Shown: positions 1-5,134 of the stretch, in pieces
Numbering within the stretch: position 1 is the stretch's first letter
How the letters are laid out: each line of letters starts with the position of its first letter
DNA from: Promethearchaeota archaeon
GTDB taxonomy: Archaea > Asgardarchaeota > Lokiarchaeia > Sigynarchaeales > SOKP01
Assembly: GCA_016839635.1 (NCBI GenBank)
Contig: JAEOTV010000021.1
Coordinates: forward strand, 1-5,134
Direction: 5' to 3'
DNA length: 5,134 nucleotides
Position numbers and translations under genes: made by a program
Notes under the pieces: generated by a model
The model's database searches: none
Told to the model about the DNA's origin: nothing
What the model saw: only the letters and a program-made list of their open reading frames with translations

Positions 1-971
1 ACTAAGGGTGCTTTCATTTGTCCTATTGGGATTTTATCCATTAGGCTTTCAATTGAGTTAGAAAAAATCGCCATAACTGCAAAACCAGATAAAAAACTGC
101 ACATAAAAGATAATTCTTCTTCCTCTACTCTCAACATAACTTCTTCGAGTTTCTTGAAATTTCTGCAATCCATAACATATAATTTCATGAAATCAGGGAT
201 ATCAAATTCATAGTTGGGGGAATAACCTTTAATATTATAATCTGTCTTACAGGGATAGGGAAATAGCTTTATAGCAACTTTTGTAAATACCCCAAGTCCT
301 GATTTTGTGCCCGCCCACCCTCTCATAATTCCACGCAAACTAGGGCCTGGACCATCTCCATGAAAAAAATCTGGGTTGTTTTTTAAACCAAAAGACCCGA
401 GTTTCATAATTTCTCCGTCAGGTAAGACCCATTCTACAGCTAACACATTTCTTGCACTATGTCCGGTAGAGGGAGATGTAAATCCCGGACCGTTCATACT
501 CGTGGCACTAGCTAATGGAGAGACCATAGGACCTGCCCCAGGCATGTGACAGTTTAAATTAAGCTTCATTATTTCAACTTGAAGCTGTGCACCACTCACA
601 TATGGCTCAATAACAGCATAAAGGTTTTTTTCATCAATTTTTACAATTTTATTCATCCTACGCATGTCAAAAATAATACAATTATCCTTAGAGGGTTGAT
701 TCCATGGTCCTAAACCTGTAGATTGCACTTTAAATGAGATATCATGCTTATTACATAATTTTACAAGTTTTTGAACTTCTTCTGTTGTTGAAGGTAAAAT
801 TACCGCTTTAGGAACGTGAGAAAAGGGTATTGGTTCTTTACCCTCCATATAATTAAAAATTTCCATACACCAGTTATAAGCATACACATTAGTAATAACG
901 TCACCATCATCAATATTACCTACGCCCACAACGCCTTCAAATTCTTTAAATACTTCTTTCTCCAAGACCAT
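1..971 (-). CDS. FAD-linked oxidase (GlcD-like flavin subunit), C-terminus outside window
   Basis: I translated this frame by hand: it is open for 323 codons from the ATG at 971 to the window edge, so the C-terminal end is missing. The PCMH-type FAD-binding fold begins near residue 54 (VPKAVILPSTTEEVQKLV). The usual glycine-rich pyrophosphate loop is replaced by STGLGPWNQPS (84-94), followed by KDNCIIFDMRRMNKI (95-109), the PGAGP segment (144-148) and a second FAD-contact region with GDGPGPSLRG (205-214) and GTKSGLGVFTKVAIKLFPY (221-239). Family members are flavin subunits that oxidise small organic acids, commonly 2-hydroxy acids, in the cytoplasm or at the inner membrane face. The start overlaps the stop of the iron-sulfur gene by one base (TAATG) and has a GGAGGT site six bases upstream, so the two proteins are very likely co-translated partners. 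The first 50 residues match nothing I recognise. No signal peptide or membrane helix is visible. Substrate unknown. Confidence 0.9.
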   Translation of the reverse strand, partial: MVLEKEVFKEFEGVVGVGNIDDGDVITNVYAYNWCMEIFNYMEGKEPIPFSHVPKAVILPSTTEEVQKLVKLCNKHDISFKVQSTGLGPWNQPSKDNCIIFDMRRMNKIVKIDEKNLYAVIEPYVSGAQLQVEIMKLNLNCHMPGAGPMVSPLASATSMNGPGFTSPSTGHSARNVLAVEWVLPDGEIMKLGSFGLKNNPDFFHGDGPGPSLRGIMRGWAGTKSGLGVFTKVAIKLFPYPCKTDYNIKGYSPNYEFDIPDFMKLYVMDCRNFKKLEEVMLRVEEEELSFMCSFLSGFAVMAIFSNSIESLMDKIPIGQMKAPL

Positions 972-2275
972 TAAGTTACCTCCATCGAAGATTCTTTAAT
1001 TGATTTATTCGATGATTCTATTGCCATAAATAATAACTCACTTATATCATAAAACTTCAAATTTGAACCCCTTTCAACGATTCCATCATTCAAGTTTGTA
1101 GAGCAAAAAGGACAAGCTGAAGTTATTATTTCTGCTCCTGTATCCTCTGCTTCCTCAATTCTACTTGTAGCAGTTTTAATAGCAAATTCTGGAAAAGCTG
1201 ATTTTACACCTCCTCCAGCACCACAGCAATAAGAATACTCTTTTATTCTTTCCATTTCTATGAAATTAAGACCTGGTATTTTATTTAACAAATCCCTTGG
1301 AGAATCATAAATTCCAAATTTTCCACATCTCTTTGGTTTTTCAGGCATATTGATAGATACAAGAGGTATCATCTGTAATACATCACCATCCCATTCTTCA
1401 TATGGTTCAGAATTACGTCCTAAATGACAAGGATCGTGATAAGTTACTTTTAACGGTATTTCCTTTGTTAAATTTAATTTTCCTGTATCAAGTAATTCAT
1501 TAAACAATTCTGTTGAATGGAGTATTTTGAAATTATACTCTCTTTCTAAAGGATAATCAACTTTAAAAGTATCAAAGCATCCCGCACAACTAAAAACAAC
1601 AGTTTCTATTCCTTCTTTTTCAATAATATTAATATTTTTGTTTACTTGATCTATAAATGAATTTTTATCTCCCGCTCGTAAGATAGGACTTCCACAACAA
1701 AATTCGTTTTCAGTAAGAATTTTAAATGGATAATTCGCAGCATTTAATACCCTAGCAGTAGCAATAGCTATTTCCCTTCTCCTGTATGAAGAGGTGCATC
1801 CTACAAAATATAAAGTCTTTGCGTTGGGATGTATCTTAATATCATTTGGTAACCATTCTAACCTTTTTTTATGAGATTCATTGTATGGATTGTTATTGTT
1901 TTTTATCGATTCAATATATTGTTTTTGTTTTGGCATGGGTCCATATCCCATAGAAACTAATTTTTCTCTGAGTTTAACTATAATTTCAAGTGGTTCCAAA
2001 GTATTTAGAAATTTACAGGAAATCGCACAACCTCCACATTCAGTACATTTATATACTATATCCATTAATTCTTGAGAAGGTTTAAGGCGTCCCATTTCTA
2101 GCGCTAAAGCTATTATTATACGCCCTCCAGCACTATATGCATGGAAATTGAACATATCAGTCGAAGGACAAATTGTAGCATACTTTTGACTTTTTATTTG
2201 TAATTGTGGTATCCATTTACAGATAGAGCAGCGTAAACAGCGTTTTATCATTTGTTGATATTCTTGTTCATTCAA
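971..2275 (-). CDS. Iron-sulfur oxidoreductase with two [4Fe-4S] motifs and two CCG domains (HdrD/GlcF-like)
   Basis: At 434 residues this is full length for the GlcF/HdrD-like class. The first cluster motif is C13-x2-C16-x2-C19 with a distant C36-P; the second is C77-x2-C80-x2-C83-x3-C87. Two CCG (cysteine-rich) domains follow: C160, C193-C194-G and C230-x2-C233, then C283, C350-C351-G and C388-x2-C391. In characterised relatives the CCG domains hold a catalytic or electron-relay metal centre, and the N-terminal clusters carry electrons from a flavin partner. The second CCG domain has about 33 extra residues (295-327) between DPCHLGR and the usual PR-x-L-L-x-x-I-P-G segment. No heme-binding or transmembrane (HdrE-like) segment is visible. 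It is cytoplasmic or peripheral and forms a complex with the FAD subunit encoded next. The start is uncertain: the 434-residue form begins with TTG at 2275, and the first in-frame ATG is residue 9 (2251), four residues before the first cluster cysteine. An in-frame stop upstream excludes a longer form. Confidence 0.92.
   Translation of the reverse strand: MNEQEYQQMIKRCLRCSICKWIPQLQIKSQKYATICPSTDMFNFHAYSAGGRIIIALALEMGRLKPSQELMDIVYKCTECGGCAISCKFLNTLEPLEIIVKLREKLVSMGYGPMPKQKQYIESIKNNNNPYNESHKKRLEWLPNDIKIHPNAKTLYFVGCTSSYRRREIAIATARVLNAANYPFKILTENEFCCGSPILRAGDKNSFIDQVNKNINIIEKEGIETVVFSCAGCFDTFKVDYPLEREYNFKILHSTELFNELLDTGKLNLTKEIPLKVTYHDPCHLGRNSEPYEEWDGDVLQMIPLVSINMPEKPKRCGKFGIYDSPRDLLNKIPGLNFIEMERIKEYSYCCGAGGGVKSAFPEFAIKTATSRIEEAEDTGAEIITSACPFCSTNLNDGIVERGSNLKFYDISELLFMAIESSNKSIKESSMEVT
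978..983 (-). promoter_or_regulatory. Shine-Dalgarno site of the operon's FAD subunit
   Basis: The minus strand reads GGAGGT here, six bases before the ATG at 971 and inside the last codons of the iron-sulfur gene. It fixes the start of the downstream gene and supports coupled translation. It is the strongest ribosome binding site in the window; the upstream, first-in-unit genes have nothing comparable. Confidence 0.85.
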
Positions 2276-2292
2276 GAATAGAATAAATCCCC

Positions 2293-2302
2293 TTTTTATA
2301 AA
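2293..2302 (-). promoter_or_regulatory. TATA-like box for the iron-sulfur/FAD operon
   Basis: The minus strand reads TTTATAAAAAGGGG around here, a good archaeal TATA-box match. Its centre lies about 22 bases upstream of the TTG start, 26 upstream of an out-of-frame ATG at 2271 and 46 upstream of the in-frame ATG at 2251. At usual archaeal spacing transcription would start near 2271, giving an almost leaderless mRNA for the TTG start or a leader of about 20 bases for the ATG. Inferred from sequence only. Confidence 0.5.
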
Positions 2303-2320
2303 AACTACTAATTAAATAAA

Positions 2321-2350
2321 TATTTGATTTTAACAGTGATGAATCAAATA
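2321..2350. repeat. Inverted repeat upstream of the operon promoter, possible operator
   Basis: Nine-base arms TATTTGATT (2321-2329) and AATCAAATA (2342-2350) are perfect reverse complements separated by 12 bases, so the arm centres are 21 bases apart, about two helical turns. The repeat begins about 20 bases upstream of the TATA-like box, the usual place for an activator or dimeric regulator site in archaea. It also lies 86 bases past the stop of the response regulator gene, so a transcript hairpin is an alternative. The rest of the 2276-2435 spacer is AT-rich with no ORF. Confidence 0.4.
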
Positions 2351-2435
2351 AATTGATATCTATTAAGAAATCTAATAGTTAAAAGTAAATTTAAAATAAT
2401 TTCCTAATACAAATCCATTATGAGAAAATATATTT

Positions 2436-3323
2436 TTATACAATTAGCGAAAGCTCTTCCCAATATTCTTTTATACTCCAATTTCTTTTTGTTTTTATAT
2501 TAAAAGCAATTTTTTTCAGGATATCTCTGATTCTTTCAGAATTTAGATAATGAAAATTTGGAGTTATTGCACACACCATAAAAGTCCCTTTTCCACTTTT
2601 AGGAGCTATTATTGAATTTTCTTCAATTTTGTCTATCAAGCCATATGCATCAATCAGATCCTTAACAATCCTCATAATAAATTGATTTTTCTCAAGAACC
2701 TGTTCAAACTCATATATTTTTATTAAAGTAGAATACAATTGAGTTGTAAGCTCTTCAAGATTAAGTGATGGTATTAGGTTTTTAGGGAAAAAATCTAATA
2801 TTACAGGCCCTTTTCCATCATCCCAACTCATATAAAAAAGATAATAGAAATCTGCCTTACTACGTGTATCTAGAGATGGTTCTTCATACTTTAAGATGTC
2901 TTTAAGCTTTTCCTCAAGCAGTTTAGAACTTTTTTTAATTTCTCTACTCTCTTTAATTTTTTTTGAAATTTTTTCCAATAAAGCCATAGGGCTAAAAGGT
3001 TTTGTAATGTAATCATCTGCTCCAAGCATTTTACCAAATCTAACATCATCAGGTTCAGTTTTGCCTGATAAAAAGAAAAAAGGAATTCTCGACCACTCGG
3101 TATTTTCTGAAACTTTCATATAAAAGTCATATCCATCCATTATAGGCATTAAAATGTCGCTTATTATAATATCAGGAGGATTATCTAAATTCGAAAGAAC
3201 TTCTAATGCATTTTTTCCATTTATAGCATTTATTAAATCATAATCATTCATTTCCAGAAATAACTTGAAATTCTTTACAAGAACTTCATCATCTTCAACT
3301 AAGAATACAAGAGGTTTCATCAT
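2436..3323 (-). CDS. Response regulator: receiver domain plus uncharacterised C-terminal domain
   Basis: Residues 4-125 form a complete CheY-like receiver: acidic pair D11/D12, phosphoacceptor D56 in IIISDILMPIMDG, switch Ser86 (LSG) and conserved K108 in the T-K-P-F motif. It should accept phosphate from a histidine kinase, none of which is in the window. A charged, probably helical linker (about 115-145) follows, with repeated K/E and L/I residues. The last 140 residues (about 158-295) are not a winged helix, HTH, GGDEF, HD-GYP or methylesterase domain. They open with a hydrophobic strand, a W167-D-D-G-K-G-P173 turn and a second strand (VILDFFP), then a long amphipathic helix, a later strand pair (about 236-254) and a C-terminal helix. 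This layout resembles a longin/roadblock-type fold, and the 'WDD-GP' opening is one I associate with Asgard archaeal proteins; both are inference. Two tandem ATG codons start the ORF without a clear Shine-Dalgarno, so a short-leader mRNA is likely. It is probably transcribed on its own. Confidence 0.9.
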   Translation of the reverse strand: MMKPLVFLVEDDEVLVKNFKLFLEMNDYDLINAINGKNALEVLSNLDNPPDIIISDILMPIMDGYDFYMKVSENTEWSRIPFFFLSGKTEPDDVRFGKMLGADDYITKPFSPMALLEKISKKIKESREIKKSSKLLEEKLKDILKYEEPSLDTRSKADFYYLFYMSWDDGKGPVILDFFPKNLIPSLNLEELTTQLYSTLIKIYEFEQVLEKNQFIMRIVKDLIDAYGLIDKIEENSIIAPKSGKGTFMVCAITPNFHYLNSERIRDILKKIAFNIKTKRNWSIKEYWEELSLIV

Positions 3324-3350
3324 TAAAAACTCGTCTAATATTGGTACTCT

Positions 3351-3363
3351 CTTATAATAAAAT
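3351..3363 (-). promoter_or_regulatory. TATA-like box for the response regulator gene
   Basis: The minus strand reads ATTTTATTATAAG, centred about 32 bases upstream of the ATG at 3323. Standard archaeal spacing predicts a leader of about five bases, in line with the lack of a Shine-Dalgarno. Other AT-rich stretches nearby (for example around 3365-3382) could also serve, so the assignment is tentative. Confidence 0.4.
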
Positions 3364-3383
3364 AAGAATTATTTAATATTTTT

Positions 3384-3395
3384 GAAAACGAAAAT
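3384..3395 (-). terminator. Possible T-rich terminator after the stand-alone oxidase
   Basis: On the minus strand this reads ATTTTCGTTTTC, two T runs in the non-template strand about 65 bases past the oxidase stop and just after the 24-base palindrome. Archaeal RNA polymerase commonly terminates at such U-rich tracts. In a background this AT-rich the signal is weak. Confidence 0.25.
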
Positions 3396-3402
3396 AGTGT
3401 CA

Positions 3403-3426
3403 AATTCAATCTAATTAAATTGAATT
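3403..3426. repeat. 24-base near-perfect palindrome between oxidase and response regulator genes
   Basis: Arms AATTCAAT (3403-3410) and ATTGAATT (3419-3426) are exact reverse complements. The eight bases between them (CTAATTAA) continue the symmetry except for one mismatched pair, so 11 of 12 pairs match. It lies 33 bases beyond the stop of the stand-alone oxidase and about 80 bases upstream of the response regulator start. It could be an operator for the regulator gene or part of the oxidase transcript end. The stem would be almost all A-U, so a stable RNA hairpin is less likely than a protein-binding site. Confidence 0.45.
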
Positions 3427-3459
3427 ATTCGATCAAATAGAGCTAGAAAATTGTTTCAT

Positions 3460-4935
3460 TTAAGGATCAAAACATAGGACTCCCGGATTTAGCACATTAT
3501 TAGGATCGAATATTTTCTTCACTTTTCTTAAAGCTTTTTGAATGGAATCTTCCTGTCTTTTAAAAACTTCTTTTGCCCAAACACCGTAAGGACGATTGAA
3601 AAATGCTCCTGATTCCATTAACTCTAAACTAATTTTTATAAATTTTTCTTCAATCGAACTAGACTCTATTTTATTGTTTGGATTGTAAAAAAGATCAAAT
3701 TCACAATGATAAGAAGTTCCTTGATTTATAGCTTGAATATATATACCGAAATCCTCAGACATTTCATTCTGAACTATATTGATGAACTCTTGAATTCTTT
3801 CATAACTCGTGATAAAGAAAATATCTTGAAAGCTACCTTTTAATCTATTTCGCCATGGATATGAAGTTGATTCACTTAAAGCATAAATTATTTCACTTTC
3901 GGTAATAGGACTTATTTTTTCTAAATGATCAAGTTTAAGATCTGCAATTATTTGAATTATATCTCCCTCTTGATAAGATATTTTATCGTCTGCTAATGTG
4001 TCACGACCTGCTAAAACAAAAATTAAGTTCCATTCAGCCAGTGAATTATTTAACTCTTTAATATGTTCGAATTTCTGTTTAACTAAACATGCAAGATTAA
4101 TATTATTAAGAATTAACATTTCGTCACCTAATCGGTATTTTAACAATTTTTGTTGAATCTTCAATAAATCTTGAAGATTTTCCGATTGGAGATGAAAAAC
4201 TTTCTGAATTGTAGGTTTTAGTTCCAATTTTAGGGTAGCCCATGAGACTATTCCTAGACTTCCTTGAGCTCCTTGTATTATTCTATAAGGACTAAATTGT
4301 GTTGGACCCATTGGATTAGTTTGAGCTTGACCAGATTTTTTTTGTTCCTTAATAGATCCGGGACCAGCAGCAGTACCAGTCCTAAAGAGATCTCCTGTGC
4401 CAAAAACCACTTCAGTACATAATAAGGGATCTGAACTATCCCATTGATAACGAGGAATTGTGGTTGGTACTCTTTCAAGAGCTGCTGTTAGAACAGATTT
4501 ACCATCTCGTGGATGTAGGGGTTGCACTAACCTTAATCCCTTCTTTTGAAGTACTGGAAGTAATTGACCAAATACTACTCCAGGTTCAACCATGACTACT
4601 CTATTTTTTCTGTCAATATTGAGGATTTTATTCATCCGGGAAAGATCAGCAATAATACAGTTATCTTTTTGTGGAATAGTATCTCCATGATACCGTATGG
4701 GTGAACTAGAGCTCACTGGAATAATTGAAAATCCTACTGAATTTGCTAATTTTACGAGTTTTTCAATTTGTTTTGTTTTATATAGCCATACTACATATTT
4801 TGGCTTTTTACCTTCAACCAAACTTAAATCAGTAGAATATTCATCTAATAATTCGGGATCTTTAGAAATTAATTTCGATCCACAGATTTTAACTAATTGT
4901 TGATAAATCTGTTCTTCACTCATGTTAATATTCAA
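3460..4935 (-). CDS. Stand-alone FAD-linked oxidase (GlcD/VAO-type PCMH fold)
   Basis: This 491-residue protein has the full PCMH-type flavoprotein layout. The FAD-binding domain runs from about 45 to 240: PKYVVWLYKTKQIEKLV, a pyrophosphate loop that reads PVSSSSPIRYHGD (73-85) instead of the usual G-G-G-T/S, KDNCIIADLSRMNKI (90-104), VEPGV (116-120) and QGAQGSLGIVSWATLKLEL (221-239). A substrate/cap domain (about 240-440) follows, then a C-terminal FAD-contact region with FFNRPYGVWAKEVF (445-458) and KIFDPNNVLNPG (474-485). Relatives oxidise hydroxy acids, alcohols or phenolic compounds; the substrate here cannot be told. A substantial insertion-like segment (about 192-215, rich in Q/K/G/P) separates TGTAAGP from the second FAD motif. 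There is no adjacent iron-sulfur gene, signal peptide or membrane helix. It is clearly paralogous to the FAD subunit at the left edge. The listed start is TTG; the ATG at 4923 (residue 5) is equally or more likely. Neither has a Shine-Dalgarno at normal spacing. Confidence 0.92.
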   Translation of the reverse strand: MNINMSEEQIYQQLVKICGSKLISKDPELLDEYSTDLSLVEGKKPKYVVWLYKTKQIEKLVKLANSVGFSIIPVSSSSPIRYHGDTIPQKDNCIIADLSRMNKILNIDRKNRVVMVEPGVVFGQLLPVLQKKGLRLVQPLHPRDGKSVLTAALERVPTTIPRYQWDSSDPLLCTEVVFGTGDLFRTGTAAGPGSIKEQKKSGQAQTNPMGPTQFSPYRIIQGAQGSLGIVSWATLKLELKPTIQKVFHLQSENLQDLLKIQQKLLKYRLGDEMLILNNINLACLVKQKFEHIKELNNSLAEWNLIFVLAGRDTLADDKISYQEGDIIQIIADLKLDHLEKISPITESEIIYALSESTSYPWRNRLKGSFQDIFFITSYERIQEFINIVQNEMSEDFGIYIQAINQGTSYHCEFDLFYNPNNKIESSSIEEKFIKISLELMESGAFFNRPYGVWAKEVFKRQEDSIQKALRKVKKIFDPNNVLNPGVLCFDP

Positions 4936-4955
4936 GAATGAAAATCTTTTCTTCC

Positions 4956-4965
4956 TAAAATATTT
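4956..4965 (-). promoter_or_regulatory. TATA-like box for the stand-alone oxidase
   Basis: The minus strand reads AAATATTTTA, centred about 26 bases upstream of the TTG at 4935 and 37 upstream of the ATG at 4923. Transcription would begin at about 4934, giving a leaderless TTG start or an 11-base leader to the ATG. A second AT-rich candidate lies around 4970-4982. Confidence 0.4.
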
Positions 4966-5000
4966 CTCTCTATTAAGATATTTTCATCAAAAAAACTAAA

Positions 5001-5010
5001 TTTTTAAATA
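5001..5010 (+). promoter_or_regulatory. TATA box for the rightward flavoprotein gene
   Basis: TTTTTAAATA is close to the archaeal consensus TTTAWATA. Its centre is about 63 bases upstream of the ATG at 5069, predicting a start near 5032 and a leader of about 37 bases that contains the ribosome binding site. Together with the minus-strand box about 40 bases to its left it makes the 4936-5068 spacer a divergent promoter region. Confidence 0.5.
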
Positions 5011-5020
5011 CCAGAAGAAC

Positions 5021-5041
5021 ATTATTATTCAATTATTATTC
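5021..5041 (+). repeat. Short tandem repeat at the predicted transcription start
   Basis: ATTATTATTC at 5021-5030 is repeated after one extra A at 5032-5041, an 11-base period. It spans the predicted start of the rightward transcript. It may be simple AT-rich sequence rather than a functional site. Confidence 0.35.
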
Positions 5042-5057
5042 TAAACGATGTTTATTT

Positions 5058-5062
5058 AGGGA
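5058..5062 (+). promoter_or_regulatory. Ribosome binding site of the rightward gene
   Basis: AGGGA lies six bases before the ATG at 5069, the same spacing as the GGAGGT site at 978-983. The match to the anti-Shine-Dalgarno is partial, but the position supports this start codon. Confidence 0.45.
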
Positions 5063-5068
5063 TTTTTA

Positions 5069-5134
5069 ATGAAAACTTTTGATTTAATTATAGTTGGTGC
5101 TGGACCAGGAGGCTCTATGGCCGCAAAAGTTGCT
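5069..5134 (+). CDS. N-terminus of an FAD/NAD(P)-binding oxidoreductase, geranylgeranyl-reductase-like; truncated by window edge
   Basis: Only 22 codons are present. The first strand of a Rossmann fold (FDLIIVGAG) is followed by the dinucleotide motif G-A-G-P-G-G-S at residues 10-16 and then M-A-A-K-V-A. The motif starts within ten residues of the N-terminus, as in the geranylgeranyl reductase/FixC/monooxygenase families that bind FAD. In archaea the most common protein with this start is digeranylgeranylglycerophospholipid reductase or a paralog, which saturates the isoprenoid chains of membrane lipids; thioredoxin-reductase-like and FixC-like proteins are alternatives. It is transcribed divergently from the stand-alone oxidase, with 133 bases between the starts. 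The start is supported by the upstream AGGGA and a TATA box. The specific family assignment is an inference from very little sequence. Confidence 0.8.
   Translation, partial: MKTFDLIIVGAGPGGSMAAKVA

Noticed and set aside
1881..2075. 64-codon open frame on the plus strand
   Set aside because: It lies entirely antisense to the iron-sulfur gene, whose cluster cysteines are intact there. It has no ribosome binding site and its composition is what antisense reading would give.
2930..2985. A/T homopolymer-rich stretch inside the response regulator gene, considered as a frameshift or slippage site
   Set aside because: The reading frame continues without interruption and encodes a lysine/glutamate-rich linker helix, which explains the A-rich codons.
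3433..3459. Eight-codon ORF directly after the stand-alone oxidase stop (TAA followed at once by ATG on the minus strand)
   Set aside because: It is too short to judge, has no ribosome binding site or following coupled gene, and is expected by chance in AT-rich spacer sequence.
4278..4478. 66-codon open frame on the minus strand in another frame
   Set aside because: It is embedded in the conserved FAD-binding region of the stand-alone oxidase and shows no recognisable domain.
4697..4903. 68-codon open frame on the plus strand
   Set aside because: It is antisense to the N-terminal part of the stand-alone oxidase, with no start signals and no recognisable motif.
4939..4986. Imperfect inverted repeat (GAAAATCTT versus AAGATATTTTC) in the divergent spacer
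   Set aside because: The arms differ by a two-base insertion and consist mostly of A/T runs, so the match is not convincing in this composition.

Overview
The window is AT-rich (by eye close to 30% GC) and looks archaeal. Gene starts have TATA-like boxes about 20-40 bases upstream rather than bacterial -35/-10 pairs. The first genes of transcription units lack a clear Shine-Dalgarno, while an internal operon gene has a perfect GGAGGT. The response regulator has a non-DNA-binding C-terminal domain with a 'W-D-D-x-K-G-P' signature that I associate with Asgard (Lokiarchaeia-like) proteins. The divergent gene at the right edge starts like an archaeal geranylgeranyl-reductase-family flavoprotein. 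Archaeon is the firmer call; Asgard is a working guess.

Layout, right to left along the minus strand: a stand-alone FAD-linked oxidase of the GlcD/VAO-type PCMH fold (3460-4935); a 136-base spacer with a near-perfect 24-base palindrome; a response regulator with an unassigned C-terminal domain (2436-3323); a 160-base spacer with a 9-bp inverted repeat just upstream of a TATA-like box; then a two-gene operon. The operon holds a two-ferredoxin-cluster, two-CCG-domain iron-sulfur oxidoreductase (971-2275) and a second FAD-linked oxidase (971 leftward, running off the window), joined by a TAATG stop/start overlap. On the plus strand at the right edge are the first 22 codons of an FAD/NAD(P)-binding protein (5069-5134), transcribed divergently from the stand-alone oxidase.

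How they may work together: the coupled pair has the GlcD/GlcF or D-lactate-dehydrogenase/HdrD-like architecture. In it a flavin subunit oxidises an organic substrate, often a 2-hydroxy acid, and passes electrons through [4Fe-4S] clusters to a CCG-domain module. The stand-alone oxidase is a paralog of the operon's flavin subunit: they share an almost identical stretch after the flavin pyrophosphate loop, and in both that loop departs from the usual glycine-rich form. It could be an alternative flavin partner for the same iron-sulfur subunit. The response regulator between them has an intact phosphorylation site but no recognisable DNA-binding domain, so it probably signals through protein contacts. 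Substrates cannot be read from the sequence.

There is no CRISPR array, tRNA, rRNA, insertion sequence or integrase. No gene-free stretch exceeds about 160 bases.
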